From Acidobacteriota bacterium (GTDB taxonomy: Bacteria > Acidobacteriota > Thermoanaerobaculia > Multivoradales > JBCCEF01): 64,000 bases of DNA. Under the pieces are notes generated by a model. That model saw only the letters and a program-made list of their open reading frames with translations, did not search any database and had not been told where the DNA came from. How positions within the stretch are numbered: position 1 is the first letter of the stretch; each line of letters opens with the position of its first letter. Made by a program: the position numbers and the translations under genes. Positions 1 to 10,066 of this stretch are shown here, piece after piece. The stretch is from NCBI GenBank assembly GCA_039030395.1, contig JBCCEF010000003.1, positions 62,001 to 126,000 on the forward strand. The letters are read 5' to 3'.

Positions 1-278
1 TGTCGCGCTTGCGCCGCTTTATCGATGAAGCTGTCCGCCTGGTCGATCAGGACGGCCGGCTAGTGGTGATCTCTTACCACAGCTTGGAGGACCGCATCGT
101 CAAGCACGGCCTGCGCGATCTCGACCGCGGCCAGGTCGACCAGGTGACCGGTCGGCCGTTGGCCGAGACCCGTTTGATCGAGGTCCTCACCAAGAAACCA
201 GTGCGCCCGGGAGGCCAGGAGATCGCGCTCAATCCGCGCTCCCGTTCCGCCCGGCTGCGCGCGGCGCGGAGGATCTGA
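1..278 (+). CDS. rsmH: 16S rRNA (cytosine(1402)-N(4))-methyltransferase, 3' part
   Basis: This is the 3' end of the SAM-dependent methyltransferase that modifies C1402 of 16S rRNA. The window opens inside the gene, so only about the last 92 codons are seen (reading frame begins at base 3). The visible part carries the family's C-terminal signature ISYHSLEDRIVK, then TKKPVRP and the arginine-rich NPRSRSARLR tail. Its place directly before ftsL and ftsI is the standard start of a dcw cluster. The active-site half lies off the left edge. Identification is firm. Confidence 0.95.
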   Translation, partial: SRLRRFIDEAVRLVDQDGRLVVISYHSLEDRIVKHGLRDLDRGQVDQVTGRPLAETRLIEVLTKKPVRPGGQEIALNPRSRSARLRAARRI

Positions 279-328
279 CCCTGGCCAACGCTTACGCCTA
301 CCGGCGCCCGGTCGAGAACGAGTACCTC

Positions 329-625
329 GTGCGTGAGCGCGACCGGAAGCGGGTGCGCGAACTGGCGCTGGTGCTGGCTCTGCTGATTCCGTTCGGTCTC
401 GGTTTGCTCACCTTCACCTGGCTCCACTTGCAGGTGCTGGAAACCGGTTTCCGCATCGACCGGCTGGAAAAGGAGCTGCACGAGAAGGCCCGCCTGCACC
501 GCCAGCTTCAGCTCGAAGCGGCCTACATCGAGAGCCCTGAGCTGATCGAAAGCCGCGCCACCTCCGAGCTGGAAATGGTGCGCGCCAACGCCGACCGGGT
601 GCTGTTCTGGGAGGAGTTGCGGTGA
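329..625 (+). CDS. ftsL: Cell division protein FtsL-like
   Basis: A short bitopic protein of 98 residues: a basic N-terminus (RERDRKR), one membrane helix at about residues 11-32, then a periplasmic leucine-zipper-like coiled coil (about 33-70). This is the FtsL pattern, and the position between rsmH and ftsI fits. FtsL works with FtsB and FtsQ to activate FtsW and FtsI at the septum. The GTG at 329 is the first conventional start but has only a poor ribosome site. The frame is open back to a CTG at 281, which has a clear GGAGG at 268-272 and would add 16 residues. The gene overlaps ftsI by 4 nt. Confidence 0.8.
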   Translation: MRERDRKRVRELALVLALLIPFGLGLLTFTWLHLQVLETGFRIDRLEKELHEKARLHRQLQLEAAYIESPELIESRATSELEMVRANADRVLFWEELR

Positions 626-2409
626 ACGCCCGGCTGCGCATCGTCGTCGCCGTGATCGGCCTGTGGTGTGTCGCCCTGACGGCGAAGCTGGTGGGGCTGC
701 AGATCGTCGATCACGACCAGTACAGCGAAAAGGCGCGCCGCCAGCATCAGCGGGTAGTCGATCTCGATCCCTCCCGCGGCACGGTGTTCGACGCCGCCGG
801 GCGGGAGCTGGCGGTGTCCGTGCCGGTGGATTCCGCCTGGGCGGATCCCGCTCGCGTGCCGGAAGAGCGCCGCGGCGAGATCGCCCAGCAGGTCGCCGAA
901 GTGCTCGAGGTCCCGGTGACGGAGATTGCCGCTGAACTCGCCAAGGACAACAAGTCCTTCGTCTACCTGGGGCGTCGTCTCGATCCTCCCAAGGCCGAGG
1001 CCCTGCGCGCCCTCGCTCTGCCCGGCGTGTTCTTCGCCGAGGAGAGCAAGCGCTACTACCCGAACCGAACCCTGGCGGCGCCGGTGCTCGGCTATGTGGG
1101 CACCGACAACGCCGGCCTGGCGGGGCTCGAGCTGGAGTACAACGCGGCGGTGACCGGTCGCGCCGGCCGCCGCACGGTGCTGCGCGACGCCAAGGCCTCG
1201 ACCGCGATCTCGCCGGACCTCGCCGCGTCGGCGGCGCAGCCGGGCCACGATCTGGTGCTCACCCTGGATGCCTCGATTCAGCACGTCGTCGAGCGGTCCC
1301 TCGCCGAGGCGGTCGAGAAGCACCACGCCCGGCGCGCCATGGCGGTGGTGCTCAACCCCAATACAGGGGCTGTGCTGGCGATGGCCTCGCTACCGTCCTT
1401 CGACTCCAATCGCTTCGCCGAGGCTCCGAAGGAGCATCGCCAGAACTTTGCCATCGAGTCCTCCTACGAGCCCGGCTCGACCTTCAAGATGGTCACCGCC
1501 TCGGCCGCTCTGGCGGCTAACCTGATCGATCCGGCGGACGTCATCGACTGCGAGATGGGCGGTATCACCTACGGCAGTACCCGCATCAAGGACCACAAGC
1601 CCTTCGGTCGCCTCACCTTCCGCGAGGTGATCGCCAAGTCGAGCAACGTGGGAGCCATCAAGGCCGGTATGAAGCTGGGCGACGAACGGCTCTACGACGC
1701 CGCCCACGCCTTCGGCTTCGGCCGGCGCACGGGCATTGACCTGCCCGGCGAGAGCTCCGGGATCCTCCATCCGCTCGACAAGTGGTGGTCTCTCTCCCGG
1801 GCCTACGTCTCCTTCGGTCACGAGATCTCGATCACCGCTCTGCAGCTCGCCTCGGCCTTCGGCGCGGTGGCCAACGGCGGCAGCCTGATGCGGCCGTACA
1901 TCGTGGCGGAAGTACGGGCCGAGGGCAAAGCGCCGGTAGTGACCCAGCCGGAAGTGGTCGGTCGGCCGGTGACCTCGAGTACCGCTCGCGAGGTGGAGCG
2001 GCTGCTCGAGAGCGTGATCCTGGAAGGCGGCACCGGCAAGGCGGCGGCGATCCCCGGCTACACCGTGGCCGGCAAGACCGGCACCGCCCAGAAGGTCTCT
2101 CAGACCGGCCGCTACCTGCCCGGCCGCTACGTGGCGAGCTTCGCCGGCTTCGCGCCGGCCCGCCGGCCGGAGGTGGTGGCGGCGGTAGTGATCGACGAGC
2201 CGCGGCCGCCCTGGTACCACGGTGGCGACGTGGCGGCGCCGGTGTTTTCCGCCATGGTCGAGCAAATCCTGCTCTATCGGGGGGTGCGCCCGGAACGCGA
2301 CAAGCCCGAACGGTGGCCGGGCGAGACGCGTTCACGCACCGCGGCGCTGGAAGCGCCCGCGCCGGATTGGACTTCGCTGGCTGCGGCGACCGCCGGAGGG
2401 GCGCCGTGA
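622..2409 (+). CDS. ftsI: Septal peptidoglycan transpeptidase (penicillin-binding protein 3)
   Basis: This is the class B penicillin-binding protein that cross-links septal peptidoglycan. It has an N-terminal membrane anchor (about residues 6-25), a PBP dimerisation domain (about 45-190) and a transpeptidase domain (about 235-560). The catalytic motifs are visible: the SxxK serine in EPGSTFK near residue 284, the SSN triad in AKSSNVG, and KTGTAQK near residue 483. Its 595 residues are normal for the family. It starts with GTG inside the ftsL stop and overlaps murE by 4 nt, so translation is probably coupled. No C-terminal PASTA repeats are present, unlike Spo-type and mycobacterial relatives. 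Confidence 0.97.
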   Translation: MNARLRIVVAVIGLWCVALTAKLVGLQIVDHDQYSEKARRQHQRVVDLDPSRGTVFDAAGRELAVSVPVDSAWADPARVPEERRGEIAQQVAEVLEVPVTEIAAELAKDNKSFVYLGRRLDPPKAEALRALALPGVFFAEESKRYYPNRTLAAPVLGYVGTDNAGLAGLELEYNAAVTGRAGRRTVLRDAKASTAISPDLAASAAQPGHDLVLTLDASIQHVVERSLAEAVEKHHARRAMAVVLNPNTGAVLAMASLPSFDSNRFAEAPKEHRQNFAIESSYEPGSTFKMVTASAALAANLIDPADVIDCEMGGITYGSTRIKDHKPFGRLTFREVIAKSSNVGAIKAGMKLGDERLYDAAHAFGFGRRTGIDLPGESSGILHPLDKWWSLSRAYVSFGHEISITALQLASAFGAVANGGSLMRPYIVAEVRAEGKAPVVTQPEVVGRPVTSSTAREVERLLESVILEGGTGKAAAIPGYTVAGKTGTAQKVSQTGRYLPGRYVASFAGFAPARRPEVVAAVVIDEPRPPWYHGGDVAAPVFSAMVEQILLYRGVRPERDKPERWPGETRSRTAALEAPAPDWTSLAAATAGGAP

Positions 2410-3908
2410 AGCTGTCTGAACTGATCGCCGAGCTGCCGATCTCCGGATTCTCCGGCGACGATCCGGAGATCACCGGCATCGCCCACGACTCGCGCCGGGT
2501 GATGGCCGGCGATCTGTTCGTTGCCTGGCAGGGCGAGCGCCACGACGGTGCTGCGTTTGCTCCCGCGGCGCTGGCCGCCGGGGCCGTCGCGGTCTTGGTG
2601 CCGCACGGTAACGCGCCATCCCACGAGGCCGAGAATGCTCTTTGGCTGACGGCGGAGTCTCCGCACCGGCTCCTCGGTGCTCTCGCCGCGCGAATGTGGC
2701 GGCGGCCGGATCGGGACCTGCTGATGGCCGGGGTCACCGGCACCAACGGCAAGTCCACGGTGGCGGCGCTGCTCAAGGCGATGCTCGACGCCGCCGCTCG
2801 GCCGGCGGGCATCGTCGGCACCCTGGGCTATCGTTTCCAAGGCTTGATGGAACCGGCGGCGCGCACCACGCCGGAGCCGTCCGATCTCTTCCGGCTCCTC
2901 CGTCGGATGGCCGACCTCGGCGCCGAATCGCTGGTGATGGAAGCGTCGTCCCACGCCCTGGCTCTCGGCCGCCTCGACGAGGTGACCTTCGATCTGGCGG
3001 TATTTACCAACCTGACCCGCGACCACTTCGACCTGCACGGCGATCTGGAGAGCTACTTCGCCGCCAAACGCTCGCTGTTTGATCGCTTGCGATCCGGCGG
3101 CTGGGCGGTCACCAACGTCGACGATTCCTTCGGCCGGCGCCTGGTCGACGAGCTGGAAGAAGTGCGCAAAGACGGCCGGCTGTTCAGCTACTCAAGCCAG
3201 GGCGCGCCGGCGGACGTGGCGGTGCTCGATGTCGACTTCGATGCCACCGGCACCCGCGCTCGGCTGACCACACCGGCCGGCGATCTGGAGATCGGAACGC
3301 CGCTCCTGGGGCGCTTCAATCTGGAGAATCTCACCGCCGCCATCGCCGGTGCCCTGGCGTTGGGACTCGATCCGCGCTCGATCGCCCGGACCTGTGCCGC
3401 TTTCGCCCCGTTGCCCGGCCGCCTGGAGCCGGTGGCCGGCGGCGGCGCGGTGCCGGTGTTCATCGACTTTGCTCACACCGAGGAGGCCCTGCGGGCGGCG
3501 ATCGAGTCGCTCACCGAACTGACCGGCCGCAAGCTGGTGGTGGTTTTTGGCTGCGGCGGCGATCGCGATCCGGGCAAGCGCCGCACCATGGGGCGGATCG
3601 CCGGCGAGCTGGCGGAGCTACCCATCGTCACCTCCGACAACCCGCGCAGCGAGGATCCCCTGGCGATCATCAAGGAGGTCGAGAAGGGCCTGGTCGACAG
3701 CGGCAACCATCTCTACCGGGTGGTACCCGACCGGCGCGAGGCGATCCGCCGGGCGGTGGCCGTGGCACGCGACGATCAGGCCGTTCTGATCGCCGGCAAA
3801 GGACATGAGGAAACCCAAACGCTGGGCGCCGTCGAGCACGCCTTCAGCGATCGCGAGGAGGCCTTGGAGGCCCTCGAGGAGAGGTACGGTGAGGCGGTCG
3901 GTGGCTGA
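2406..3908 (+). CDS. murE: UDP-MurNAc-L-Ala-D-Glu:meso-diaminopimelate ligase
   Basis: This is the cytoplasmic Mur ligase that adds the third amino acid to the UDP-MurNAc-dipeptide. The 500-residue protein has the three-domain Mur layout: N-terminal substrate domain, ATP domain with the P-loop GTNGKST near residue 112, and C-terminal domain. The DNPR motif near residue 411 (SDNPRSEDP) is the known selector for meso-diaminopimelate rather than lysine, so the cell wall is predicted to be DAP-type. GTG at 2406 overlaps the ftsI stop by 4 nt. Upstream in-frame sequence lies inside ftsI and was rejected as part of the gene. Confidence 0.96.
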   Translation: MKLSELIAELPISGFSGDDPEITGIAHDSRRVMAGDLFVAWQGERHDGAAFAPAALAAGAVAVLVPHGNAPSHEAENALWLTAESPHRLLGALAARMWRRPDRDLLMAGVTGTNGKSTVAALLKAMLDAAARPAGIVGTLGYRFQGLMEPAARTTPEPSDLFRLLRRMADLGAESLVMEASSHALALGRLDEVTFDLAVFTNLTRDHFDLHGDLESYFAAKRSLFDRLRSGGWAVTNVDDSFGRRLVDELEEVRKDGRLFSYSSQGAPADVAVLDVDFDATGTRARLTTPAGDLEIGTPLLGRFNLENLTAAIAGALALGLDPRSIARTCAAFAPLPGRLEPVAGGGAVPVFIDFAHTEEALRAAIESLTELTGRKLVVVFGCGGDRDPGKRRTMGRIAGELAELPIVTSDNPRSEDPLAIIKEVEKGLVDSGNHLYRVVPDRREAIRRAVAVARDDQAVLIAGKGHEETQTLGAVEHAFSDREEALEALEERYGEAVGG

Positions 3909-5373
3909 GGCGGCAGCGGCCATGGGGGCTACCTCCGTGACCGCTGCCGGCGCCGTCTTCGAGGGGGTCGCCATCGACTCCCGGGCGGTGCGTGGGGGCG
4001 AGCTGTTTTTCGCGCTGCCCGGCGAGCGCACCGATGGGCACCGCTACGTGCGCTCCGCCCTCGCCGCCGGCGCGGCGGCGGCGGTGGTCGAACGCTCCAC
4101 CGAAGCGCCGGCGGAGTCGGTGCTGATCCAGGTGCCGGATACCTTCCAGGCCCTTCACGACCTCACCCGGGCGGTGCGCAAGCAGGTCCCCGAGCGGCTG
4201 GTGGCGATCACCGGTTCCGCCGGCAAGACCACCACCAAAGAGCTGCTGGCGGCAATGCTCAAGCGACGCTTCCGGGTCGCCAAGAGTCCGGGCAATCTCA
4301 ACAACCTGTACGGCTTTCCCCTCGCCCTGTTGAATATCCCGGACGACACCGAGTGGATGGTGGCGGAGATGGGCATGTCCACCCCCGGGGAACTGCGCGA
4401 GATCAGCCGCTTGGGGCGCCCGGAAGTGGCGATGCTCCTCAATGTGCGCCCGGCCCACCTGGAGTTCTTCGGCACCCTCGATGCGATCGCCGAAGCCAAG
4501 GCGGAGATCCTCGACGGGCTGCAGCCGGGCGGCATTATCGTCGCCAACGCCAACGACCGCCAAGTTTGCCGGGTGGTGCTGCGGCACCTGGAAACGACGG
4601 CCAGCCGTGAGGTCCCTTGCCGGGTGGTGTGGTTCGGCTATCCCGCCACGGTGGAGCCGCCGGTGCCGCAGATCGAAACGGAAGCGGACGGCGCGCCGCC
4701 CACCCGCCCGACCCTCGACGCTTCGGTTCACGAGGTCGAGCCGCTGCGTGGCAAGCGGCCCGGTAGCCGCTTCCGCATGCGCCTGGGCAGTCGCGACGTG
4801 GCCGTGAAGCTGCCGCTGATCGGCTCCCACAACATCGCCAACGCGCTGGCGGCGGCGGCCTGTGCGTTCGCCTTGGGAGTCGATGTCAAGGACATCGCCG
4901 CGGTTCTGGGCGACGTGCGCCCGGTCGCCGGCCGGGGCGAAGTCCACAAGTTGAAGCTGGGAGCGACTCTGGTCGACGACTCCTACAACTCCAATCCCGA
5001 AGCCGCCATCTCGGCCCTCGAAGGCGTCGCCGCCCTGTCCGGTAAGCGCCGCTGGGCGGTGCTCGGCGAGATGCGGGAACTCGGACCCGAGACGGAGCGC
5101 TTCCACCGCGAAGTCGGAGGACAGGCCGCCGAGGCGGGCTATTCGCCGATCGCCGGAGTGGGTGAAGAGGCGAAGGCGCTGGTGGCCGGGGCGAAGGCCG
5201 GCGGTGCCGCGGCCAAGTGGTTCAAGGATGCCGCGGCGGCGGCGAAGTGGGCCGTCGGCCAGGTGACCGAGGGCGACGTGGTGCTGGTCAAGGGATCTCG
5301 CGGCGTTGCCCTCGAAGAGGTGGTCTCCGCCCTGCGGCAAAAAGATGCCGACGAGGCAGGGGGGAAGGCCTGA
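3889..5373 (+). CDS. murF: UDP-MurNAc-tripeptide:D-Ala-D-Ala ligase
   Basis: MurF adds D-Ala-D-Ala to complete the UDP-MurNAc-pentapeptide in the cytoplasm. The protein has the Mur N-terminal domain ([15 protein letters not shown], about residues 29-43), the P-loop GSAGKTTTK near residue 108, the NNLYGFPL region and the DDSYNSNP motif of the C-terminal half. GTG at 3889 was chosen because GAGGAGAGG lies just upstream; it overlaps murE by 20 nt. A GTG at 3901 is an alternative. The stop overlaps the mraY start by 1 nt. About 30 extra residues in the ATP domain (roughly 255-285) are variable in the family. Confidence 0.95.
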   Translation: MRRSVAEAAAAMGATSVTAAGAVFEGVAIDSRAVRGGELFFALPGERTDGHRYVRSALAAGAAAAVVERSTEAPAESVLIQVPDTFQALHDLTRAVRKQVPERLVAITGSAGKTTTKELLAAMLKRRFRVAKSPGNLNNLYGFPLALLNIPDDTEWMVAEMGMSTPGELREISRLGRPEVAMLLNVRPAHLEFFGTLDAIAEAKAEILDGLQPGGIIVANANDRQVCRVVLRHLETTASREVPCRVVWFGYPATVEPPVPQIETEADGAPPTRPTLDASVHEVEPLRGKRPGSRFRMRLGSRDVAVKLPLIGSHNIANALAAAACAFALGVDVKDIAAVLGDVRPVAGRGEVHKLKLGATLVDDSYNSNPEAAISALEGVAALSGKRRWAVLGEMRELGPETERFHREVGGQAAEAGYSPIAGVGEEAKALVAGAKAGGAAAKWFKDAAAAAKWAVGQVTEGDVVLVKGSRGVALEEVVSALRQKDADEAGGKA

Positions 5374-6458
5374 TGCTCTACCACCTGCTGGTGCCGCTCG
5401 CCGATCAGTTCGCCGCTTTCAACGTTTTCCGGTACATCACCTTCCGGGCCGCCGGGGCGATCGTGACGGCGCTGCTCCTGTCGCTGCTCCTCGGCCCGCG
5501 CTTCATCCGGACTCTGCGGGCGATGTCCATCGGCCAGAACATTCGCGATGTAGGTCCGGAGAGCCACCAGATCAAAGCCGGAACTCCGACCATGGGCGGT
5601 ATTCTGATCCTTGCGGCGCTGGTCGTTTCGACGTTGTTGTGGGCGAACCTCACCAACTTCTATGTTTGGATTGCCCTGGCGGTCACCGTCGCCTTCGCCG
5701 CCGTCGGCTTCGCCGACGATTTTCTGAAGGTTCGCCGTCACCGCAACCTGGGCCTGACGGCGCGGGCCAAGTTCGCCTTCCAGGTGCTGGCTGCCGTCGG
5801 CGCCGCCCTCGCCCTGCGCGGCCTGCCTGACGCTTACGCCTTCAGCGACAGTCTGGCGCTCCCCTTCCTCAAAGAGGTGGTCTTGCCCTTGGGGATTCTC
5901 TACATCCCCTTCGTGGTGTTGATTCTGGTGGGTTCGTCGAACGCCGTGAATCTGACCGATGGGCTGGACGGTTTGGCCATCGGGGTCACCCTGATCGCCG
6001 CCTCGACCTACGCGGTGTTCACCTATGTGGCCGGCAACCGAGTGGTGGCTTCCTATCTCCAGGTGGAGTACGTCGCCGGCGCCGGTGAGGTGGCGGTGTT
6101 CTGCGCCGCCTTGGTGGGGGCCGGGGTCGGATTTCTGTGGTTCAACGCCCACCCGGCGGAAGTCATCATGGGCGATGTCGGATCCCTCTCCATCGGCGCC
6201 GCCATCGGGATCGTGGCGATCCTCGCCAAGCAAGAGATCGTCCTGGTGCTGGTCGGCGGCATCTTCGTGCTCGAAGCCCTGTCGGTGATTCTGCAGGTGG
6301 CCTCCTTCAAGCTCACCGGCCGTCGGGTGTTCCGCATGGCCCCGCTGCATCACCACTTCGAACTTGCCGGCTGGGCTGAGCCGAAGATCATCGTCCGCTT
6401 CTGGATTCTCGCCGCCGTCTTCGCCCTGATCGCTCTCTCGACCCTCAAACTGCGATGA
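5373..6458 (+). CDS. mraY: Phospho-N-acetylmuramoyl-pentapeptide transferase
   Basis: MraY transfers phospho-MurNAc-pentapeptide to undecaprenyl phosphate, making lipid I in the inner membrane. The 361-residue length is exactly usual, and about ten hydrophobic helices can be counted. Family motifs include GTPTMGG in the first cytoplasmic loop, the DDF motif and the [13 protein letters not shown] motif with its catalytic aspartates. The C-terminal HHHFE signature ([11 protein letters not shown]) is intact. The ATG overlaps the murF TGA by one base, and the stop overlaps murD by 4 nt. Confidence 0.97.
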   Translation: MLYHLLVPLADQFAAFNVFRYITFRAAGAIVTALLLSLLLGPRFIRTLRAMSIGQNIRDVGPESHQIKAGTPTMGGILILAALVVSTLLWANLTNFYVWIALAVTVAFAAVGFADDFLKVRRHRNLGLTARAKFAFQVLAAVGAALALRGLPDAYAFSDSLALPFLKEVVLPLGILYIPFVVLILVGSSNAVNLTDGLDGLAIGVTLIAASTYAVFTYVAGNRVVASYLQVEYVAGAGEVAVFCAALVGAGVGFLWFNAHPAEVIMGDVGSLSIGAAIGIVAILAKQEIVLVLVGGIFVLEALSVILQVASFKLTGRRVFRMAPLHHHFELAGWAEPKIIVRFWILAAVFALIALSTLKLR

Positions 6459-7879
6459 ACGAGCACGCTTCCCACTCCGTTCCGTGGCCGCCCTGGCGGC
6501 GCGTTCTGGTCTACGGGCTGGGAGTGTCCGGGGTGGCGGCCATGCGCCTGCTGCGGGCGCGTGGCGTGGCGGTGGTGGGCGTCGACCGCCGCGGCGCCGA
6601 GGAACTGGCTCTGCGCGAAGGGCCGGACGTCGAGGTGCTCGCTGGTGACGATCCGCGGGAGCTACCGGAGGGCGTGGACGCGGTGATCCTCTCCCCCGGC
6701 GTGCCGCCGGACCGGCCGCTCCTCGCCGATGCGCGGCGCCGCGGGGTGCCGGTGCTGGCGGAGGTCGAGCTGGCCTTCCCGCTGGTCGCCGGACCCCTGG
6801 TGGCGATCACTGGCTCGAACGGCAAGAGCACCACCACCGCTCTCACCGGAGCCATGCTGCGAGCGGCCGGTCACGAGACGGAAGTGTGCGGCAACATCGG
6901 TGAGCCGCTTTCAGCGCGGGTCGAGGGGTCGCCGGGCCGTTCCTTCGTCGTCGAACTGTCGAGCTTCCAACTCGAAGCAACGGACACCTTCCGGCCGCAA
7001 GCGGCGGCGCTCCTCAACGTGGCGCCGGATCACCTGGACCGCTACGCTGCCTTCGACGACTACGTCGCCGCTAAGCGGCGGATCTTTCGCCGCCAGGGCG
7101 CTGGCGACGTGGCCGTGCTCAACGCCGGGGACGTCCATGCGAAGGCCTCGGCGAGCGAACTCGAAGGCGGACCGCGGGTGCGCTGGTTCTCGACCACCGA
7201 GCCGGTGGCCGACGGTTGCTGTCTGGACGACGGCCGGGTGATGGAGATCTCGCCGGACGCCGCACCGGAGTTCTTGTTCGAGCGCTCGGAGGTGCCGCTG
7301 GCCGGTGCCCACAACCTGGAGAACGCTATGGCGGCGGCGCTTCTGGCGCGCGCCGCCGAAGTGCCGCCGGCCGCCCTGCGCGAAGGCCTGGCGACCTTCC
7401 GCGGGCTGCCGCACCGCATGCAGCGGGTGGCCTTCGCCCGCGGCGTCGCGTGGTATGACGACTCCAAGGGCACCAACGCCTCGGCCACCATCAAGTCCCT
7501 GCAGGATCTGCCCGACGGCGCCGTCCATCTCATCCTCGGCGGCCGTGCCAAGGGGGAGGATCCCTCGGCCCTCGCCCTGCCGGTGGCGCGCAAGGCGCGG
7601 CGGGTGTACCTGATCGGCGAGGCCGCCGGTGCCTTCGAGCGGGTCCTCGCCGGGGCAGCGCCAATGGAGCGTTCCGGCACCCTCGACGCGGCGGTCGCTT
7701 CCGCCGCCGGCAAGGTGCAGCCGGGGGACGTCGTGCTCCTGTCGCCGGCCTGCGCCAGTTTCGATCAGTTTTCGAGCTTCGCCCAGCGGGGCGAGCACTT
7801 CCAGCAACTGGTTTCAGCCGTCGTCGGCGGAGCCGCGGCGCGGTTCGGAGGGCCCCATGGCGAAGAAGCTCGCCTTTGA
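6455..7879 (+). CDS. murD: UDP-MurNAc-L-alanine:D-glutamate ligase
   Basis: MurD adds D-glutamate to UDP-MurNAc-L-Ala in the cytoplasm. It has an N-terminal Rossmann-like domain ([12 protein letters not shown], about residues 19-30), the P-loop GSNGKSTTT near residue 119, and the DDSKGTN motif of the C-terminal domain. The 474-residue length is slightly long but normal. It begins in an ATGA overlap with mraY and ends 23 nt inside ftsW. Confidence 0.96.
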   Translation: MNEHASHSVPWPPWRRVLVYGLGVSGVAAMRLLRARGVAVVGVDRRGAEELALREGPDVEVLAGDDPRELPEGVDAVILSPGVPPDRPLLADARRRGVPVLAEVELAFPLVAGPLVAITGSNGKSTTTALTGAMLRAAGHETEVCGNIGEPLSARVEGSPGRSFVVELSSFQLEATDTFRPQAAALLNVAPDHLDRYAAFDDYVAAKRRIFRRQGAGDVAVLNAGDVHAKASASELEGGPRVRWFSTTEPVADGCCLDDGRVMEISPDAAPEFLFERSEVPLAGAHNLENAMAAALLARAAEVPPAALREGLATFRGLPHRMQRVAFARGVAWYDDSKGTNASATIKSLQDLPDGAVHLILGGRAKGEDPSALALPVARKARRVYLIGEAAGAFERVLAGAAPMERSGTLDAAVASAAGKVQPGDVVLLSPACASFDQFSSFAQRGEHFQQLVSAVVGGAAARFGGPHGEEARL

Positions 7880-8942
7880 CAAATGGCTCTTCACGGTGAT
7901 CGTCCTGCTCGTCGGCTTCGGATTGGTGATGGTGTATTCGGCGAGCGCGGCGGTGGCTCGCGAACGCGGCCTATCGGTCAACCCGTTCCTCGCCAAACAG
8001 GCGGCGGCGGCAGTTTTGGGTTGCCTGTTGATGGCGGCGCTGATGCACCTCGACTACCGCCGGCTGCGCAACGTGCCGGTGGTCTACGGCGCCCTCGGGC
8101 TGGCGCTCCTCGCCCTGATCGCGGTGTTGTTCTCGCCGGAGGTCAACGGCACCAGCCGCTGGTTCTTCGTCGGACCGTTCTCGATCCAGCCGTCCGAGGG
8201 GGCGAAGATCGCCTTGGTGCTGTTCCTGGCCTACCAGATCGATCGCAAAATCGACCACGTCAATCACAAGACGCTGCTCTTGCCCTGCGCCGTGGTGACC
8301 GGTCTGTTTGGCGCCCTGGTGGTGCTCGAACCAGACCTCGGCAGCGCCGTGCTGATGGTGGCCGTCTCCTTCACCATGGTGTTCCTGGCGGGCCTCGCCT
8401 GGCGCTACTTGATCGCCGCGGCGGCGGTGGTGATTCCGCTGGTCTACGTGCTGGTGATCGCCGTGCCCTACCGGCGCGAGCGCTTGTTCGCCTTCCTCGA
8501 TCCGGAGAAGGATCCCCTGAACACCGGCTACCAGGCGCTCCAGTCGCTGATCGCCGTCGGCTCCGGCGGGGTGACCGGCCTGGGCCTCGGCGGCAGTATG
8601 CAGAAGCAGTACTTTCTGCCCTATCCCCACTCGGACTTCGTCTTCGCCATCGTCGCCGAGGAACTGGGGATGGTTGGCGCCCTGGCGGTGGTAGGCCTGT
8701 TCATGGTGTTCCTGTGGCGTGGCGTGCGGGCCGGCCTTCGGGCGCCGGACCTCTTCGGCCGCTACCTCGCCTGGGGCTTGACCACCAGCATCGTCATGCA
8801 GGCGATCATCAACACCAGCGTCGCCGTGGCGCTGCTGCCGACCAAGGGCATTCCGCTGCCCTTCATCTCCTACGGCGGTTCGTCGTTGGTGATGACCCTG
8901 GCCGCCTGCGGCCTGCTCTTGAACATCTCGGAGCACGCATGA
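7857..8942 (+). CDS. ftsW: Septal peptidoglycan glycosyltransferase (SEDS family)
   Basis: FtsW is the SEDS-family polymerase that builds septal glycan strands from lipid II together with FtsI. The 361-residue product has about ten membrane helices. Family motifs include VMVYSAS in the first helix, the large-loop stretch FLDPEKDPLNTGYQ, and the C-terminal LPFISYGGSSL signature. ATG at 7857 begins 23 nt before the end of murD and was chosen because MAKK precedes the first helix directly. The stop overlaps the murG start (ATGA). Confidence 0.95.
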   Translation: MAKKLAFDKWLFTVIVLLVGFGLVMVYSASAAVARERGLSVNPFLAKQAAAAVLGCLLMAALMHLDYRRLRNVPVVYGALGLALLALIAVLFSPEVNGTSRWFFVGPFSIQPSEGAKIALVLFLAYQIDRKIDHVNHKTLLLPCAVVTGLFGALVVLEPDLGSAVLMVAVSFTMVFLAGLAWRYLIAAAAVVIPLVYVLVIAVPYRRERLFAFLDPEKDPLNTGYQALQSLIAVGSGGVTGLGLGGSMQKQYFLPYPHSDFVFAIVAEELGMVGALAVVGLFMVFLWRGVRAGLRAPDLFGRYLAWGLTTSIVMQAIINTSVAVALLPTKGIPLPFISYGGSSLVMTLAACGLLLNISEHA

Positions 8943-10066
8943 GCGGTCATCTCGCACTCTTCGCCGGTGGCGGCACCGCCGGCCACGTCTTCCCCGCCCT
9001 GGCGGTGGCCGACGAACTCACCATCCGCGGCTGGTCCACCCGATTCACCGGCTCCGCCGACGGCTTGGAAGCGCGCCTGGTGACGGAGCGCGGCGGCACC
9101 TTCGATGCCCTGCCGGCACGGCCGCTGGTGGGCCGCGGGATGCTCAGCCAGCTCGGTGCCCTGGTCACCACCGGGCGCTCGGCGCTGGCGGCGCGCCGCC
9201 GGATCCGTCGCCTGGGGGTGGACGTGGCGGTGGGCACCGGCGGTTACGTTTCGGCGCCGGCGGTGATCGGCGCGCGCCTCGCCGGTTGCCCCAGCCTGTT
9301 GGTCGAGCCCAATGCCGAGGCGGGGGTCGCCAACCGCTGGTTGTCGCGCTGGGCGAGCGGCGCGGCGGTGGCCTACTCGGCGACGGCGGACCGCCTGCAC
9401 TGCCCGGCCTGGGTCACCGGCGTTCCGGTGCGCCAGGAGTTCCACGCGGTGCCCGAGCGCTCAGCCCCTGGCGAGGCGATCCGGGTGCTGGTCCTCGGCG
9501 GCAGCCAGGGTGCGGTGGAGCTCAACGAGGAGGTGCCCCGCGCCCTCGCCGGCCTTGCCGACCGTTTCCCCGGGCTGACGGTGCTGCACCAAGCCGGCCG
9601 CGGCAAAGAGGAGGCGACCCTCGCGGCCTATGCGGCAGCCGGTCTCGACGCGTCCGGTGCCGACGCCGCGGAGGACGCTGCCGGGCGCTTCCGGGTGGCG
9701 GGCTTCCTGCCGGCGGTGGTGAACGAAGTGGCCGCCGCGGATCTGCTGATCTCCCGCGCCGGAGCGATCACCACGGCGGAGATCTGCGCCGCCGGCCGCC
9801 CCTCGGTGCTCGTTCCCCTGGCCCTCGCCGGCGGGCACCAGATCAACAACGCCCGGCATCTCGCCGATGCCGGTGCTGCCGTCGTCGTCCGGACCGGTGA
9901 AGGCTCGACCGGCAGCCGGCTGGAGCAAGTGCTCCTCGGACTGCTCGAGGACCCCGAGCGAGTGGCGGCAATGGGGCGAGCGGCTCGCGGCCTGGCGCCG
10001 CCGAACGCCGCCGCGGCCATTGCCGACCGCGTCGAGGAGCTGGCAGCGAGAGGGAGGGGGCGATGA
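8939..10066 (+). CDS. murG: UDP-GlcNAc:lipid I N-acetylglucosaminyltransferase
   Basis: MurG is the peripheral GT28 enzyme that turns lipid I into lipid II on the inner face of the membrane. The 375-residue product shows the N-terminal GGGTAGHVFPALA loop (about residues 10-22), the GTGGYVSAP motif, the second glycine-rich loop LGGSQGAVELN, and the nucleotide-binding SRAGAITTAE stretch near the C-terminal half. It overlaps ftsW and murC by 4 nt at each end. The interdomain linker holds a short Ala/Asp-rich insertion (about 239-250). Confidence 0.95.
   Translation: MSGHLALFAGGGTAGHVFPALAVADELTIRGWSTRFTGSADGLEARLVTERGGTFDALPARPLVGRGMLSQLGALVTTGRSALAARRRIRRLGVDVAVGTGGYVSAPAVIGARLAGCPSLLVEPNAEAGVANRWLSRWASGAAVAYSATADRLHCPAWVTGVPVRQEFHAVPERSAPGEAIRVLVLGGSQGAVELNEEVPRALAGLADRFPGLTVLHQAGRGKEEATLAAYAAAGLDASGADAAEDAAGRFRVAGFLPAVVNEVAAADLLISRAGAITTAEICAAGRPSVLVPLALAGGHQINNARHLADAGAAVVVRTGEGSTGSRLEQVLLGLLEDPERVAAMGRAARGLAPPNAAAAIADRVEELAARGRGR

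Noticed and set aside
3844-5340. Long open frame (about 498 codons) antisense to murF
   Set aside because: GC-rich DNA leaves antisense frames open; murF on the other strand is fully supported by motifs and overlaps.
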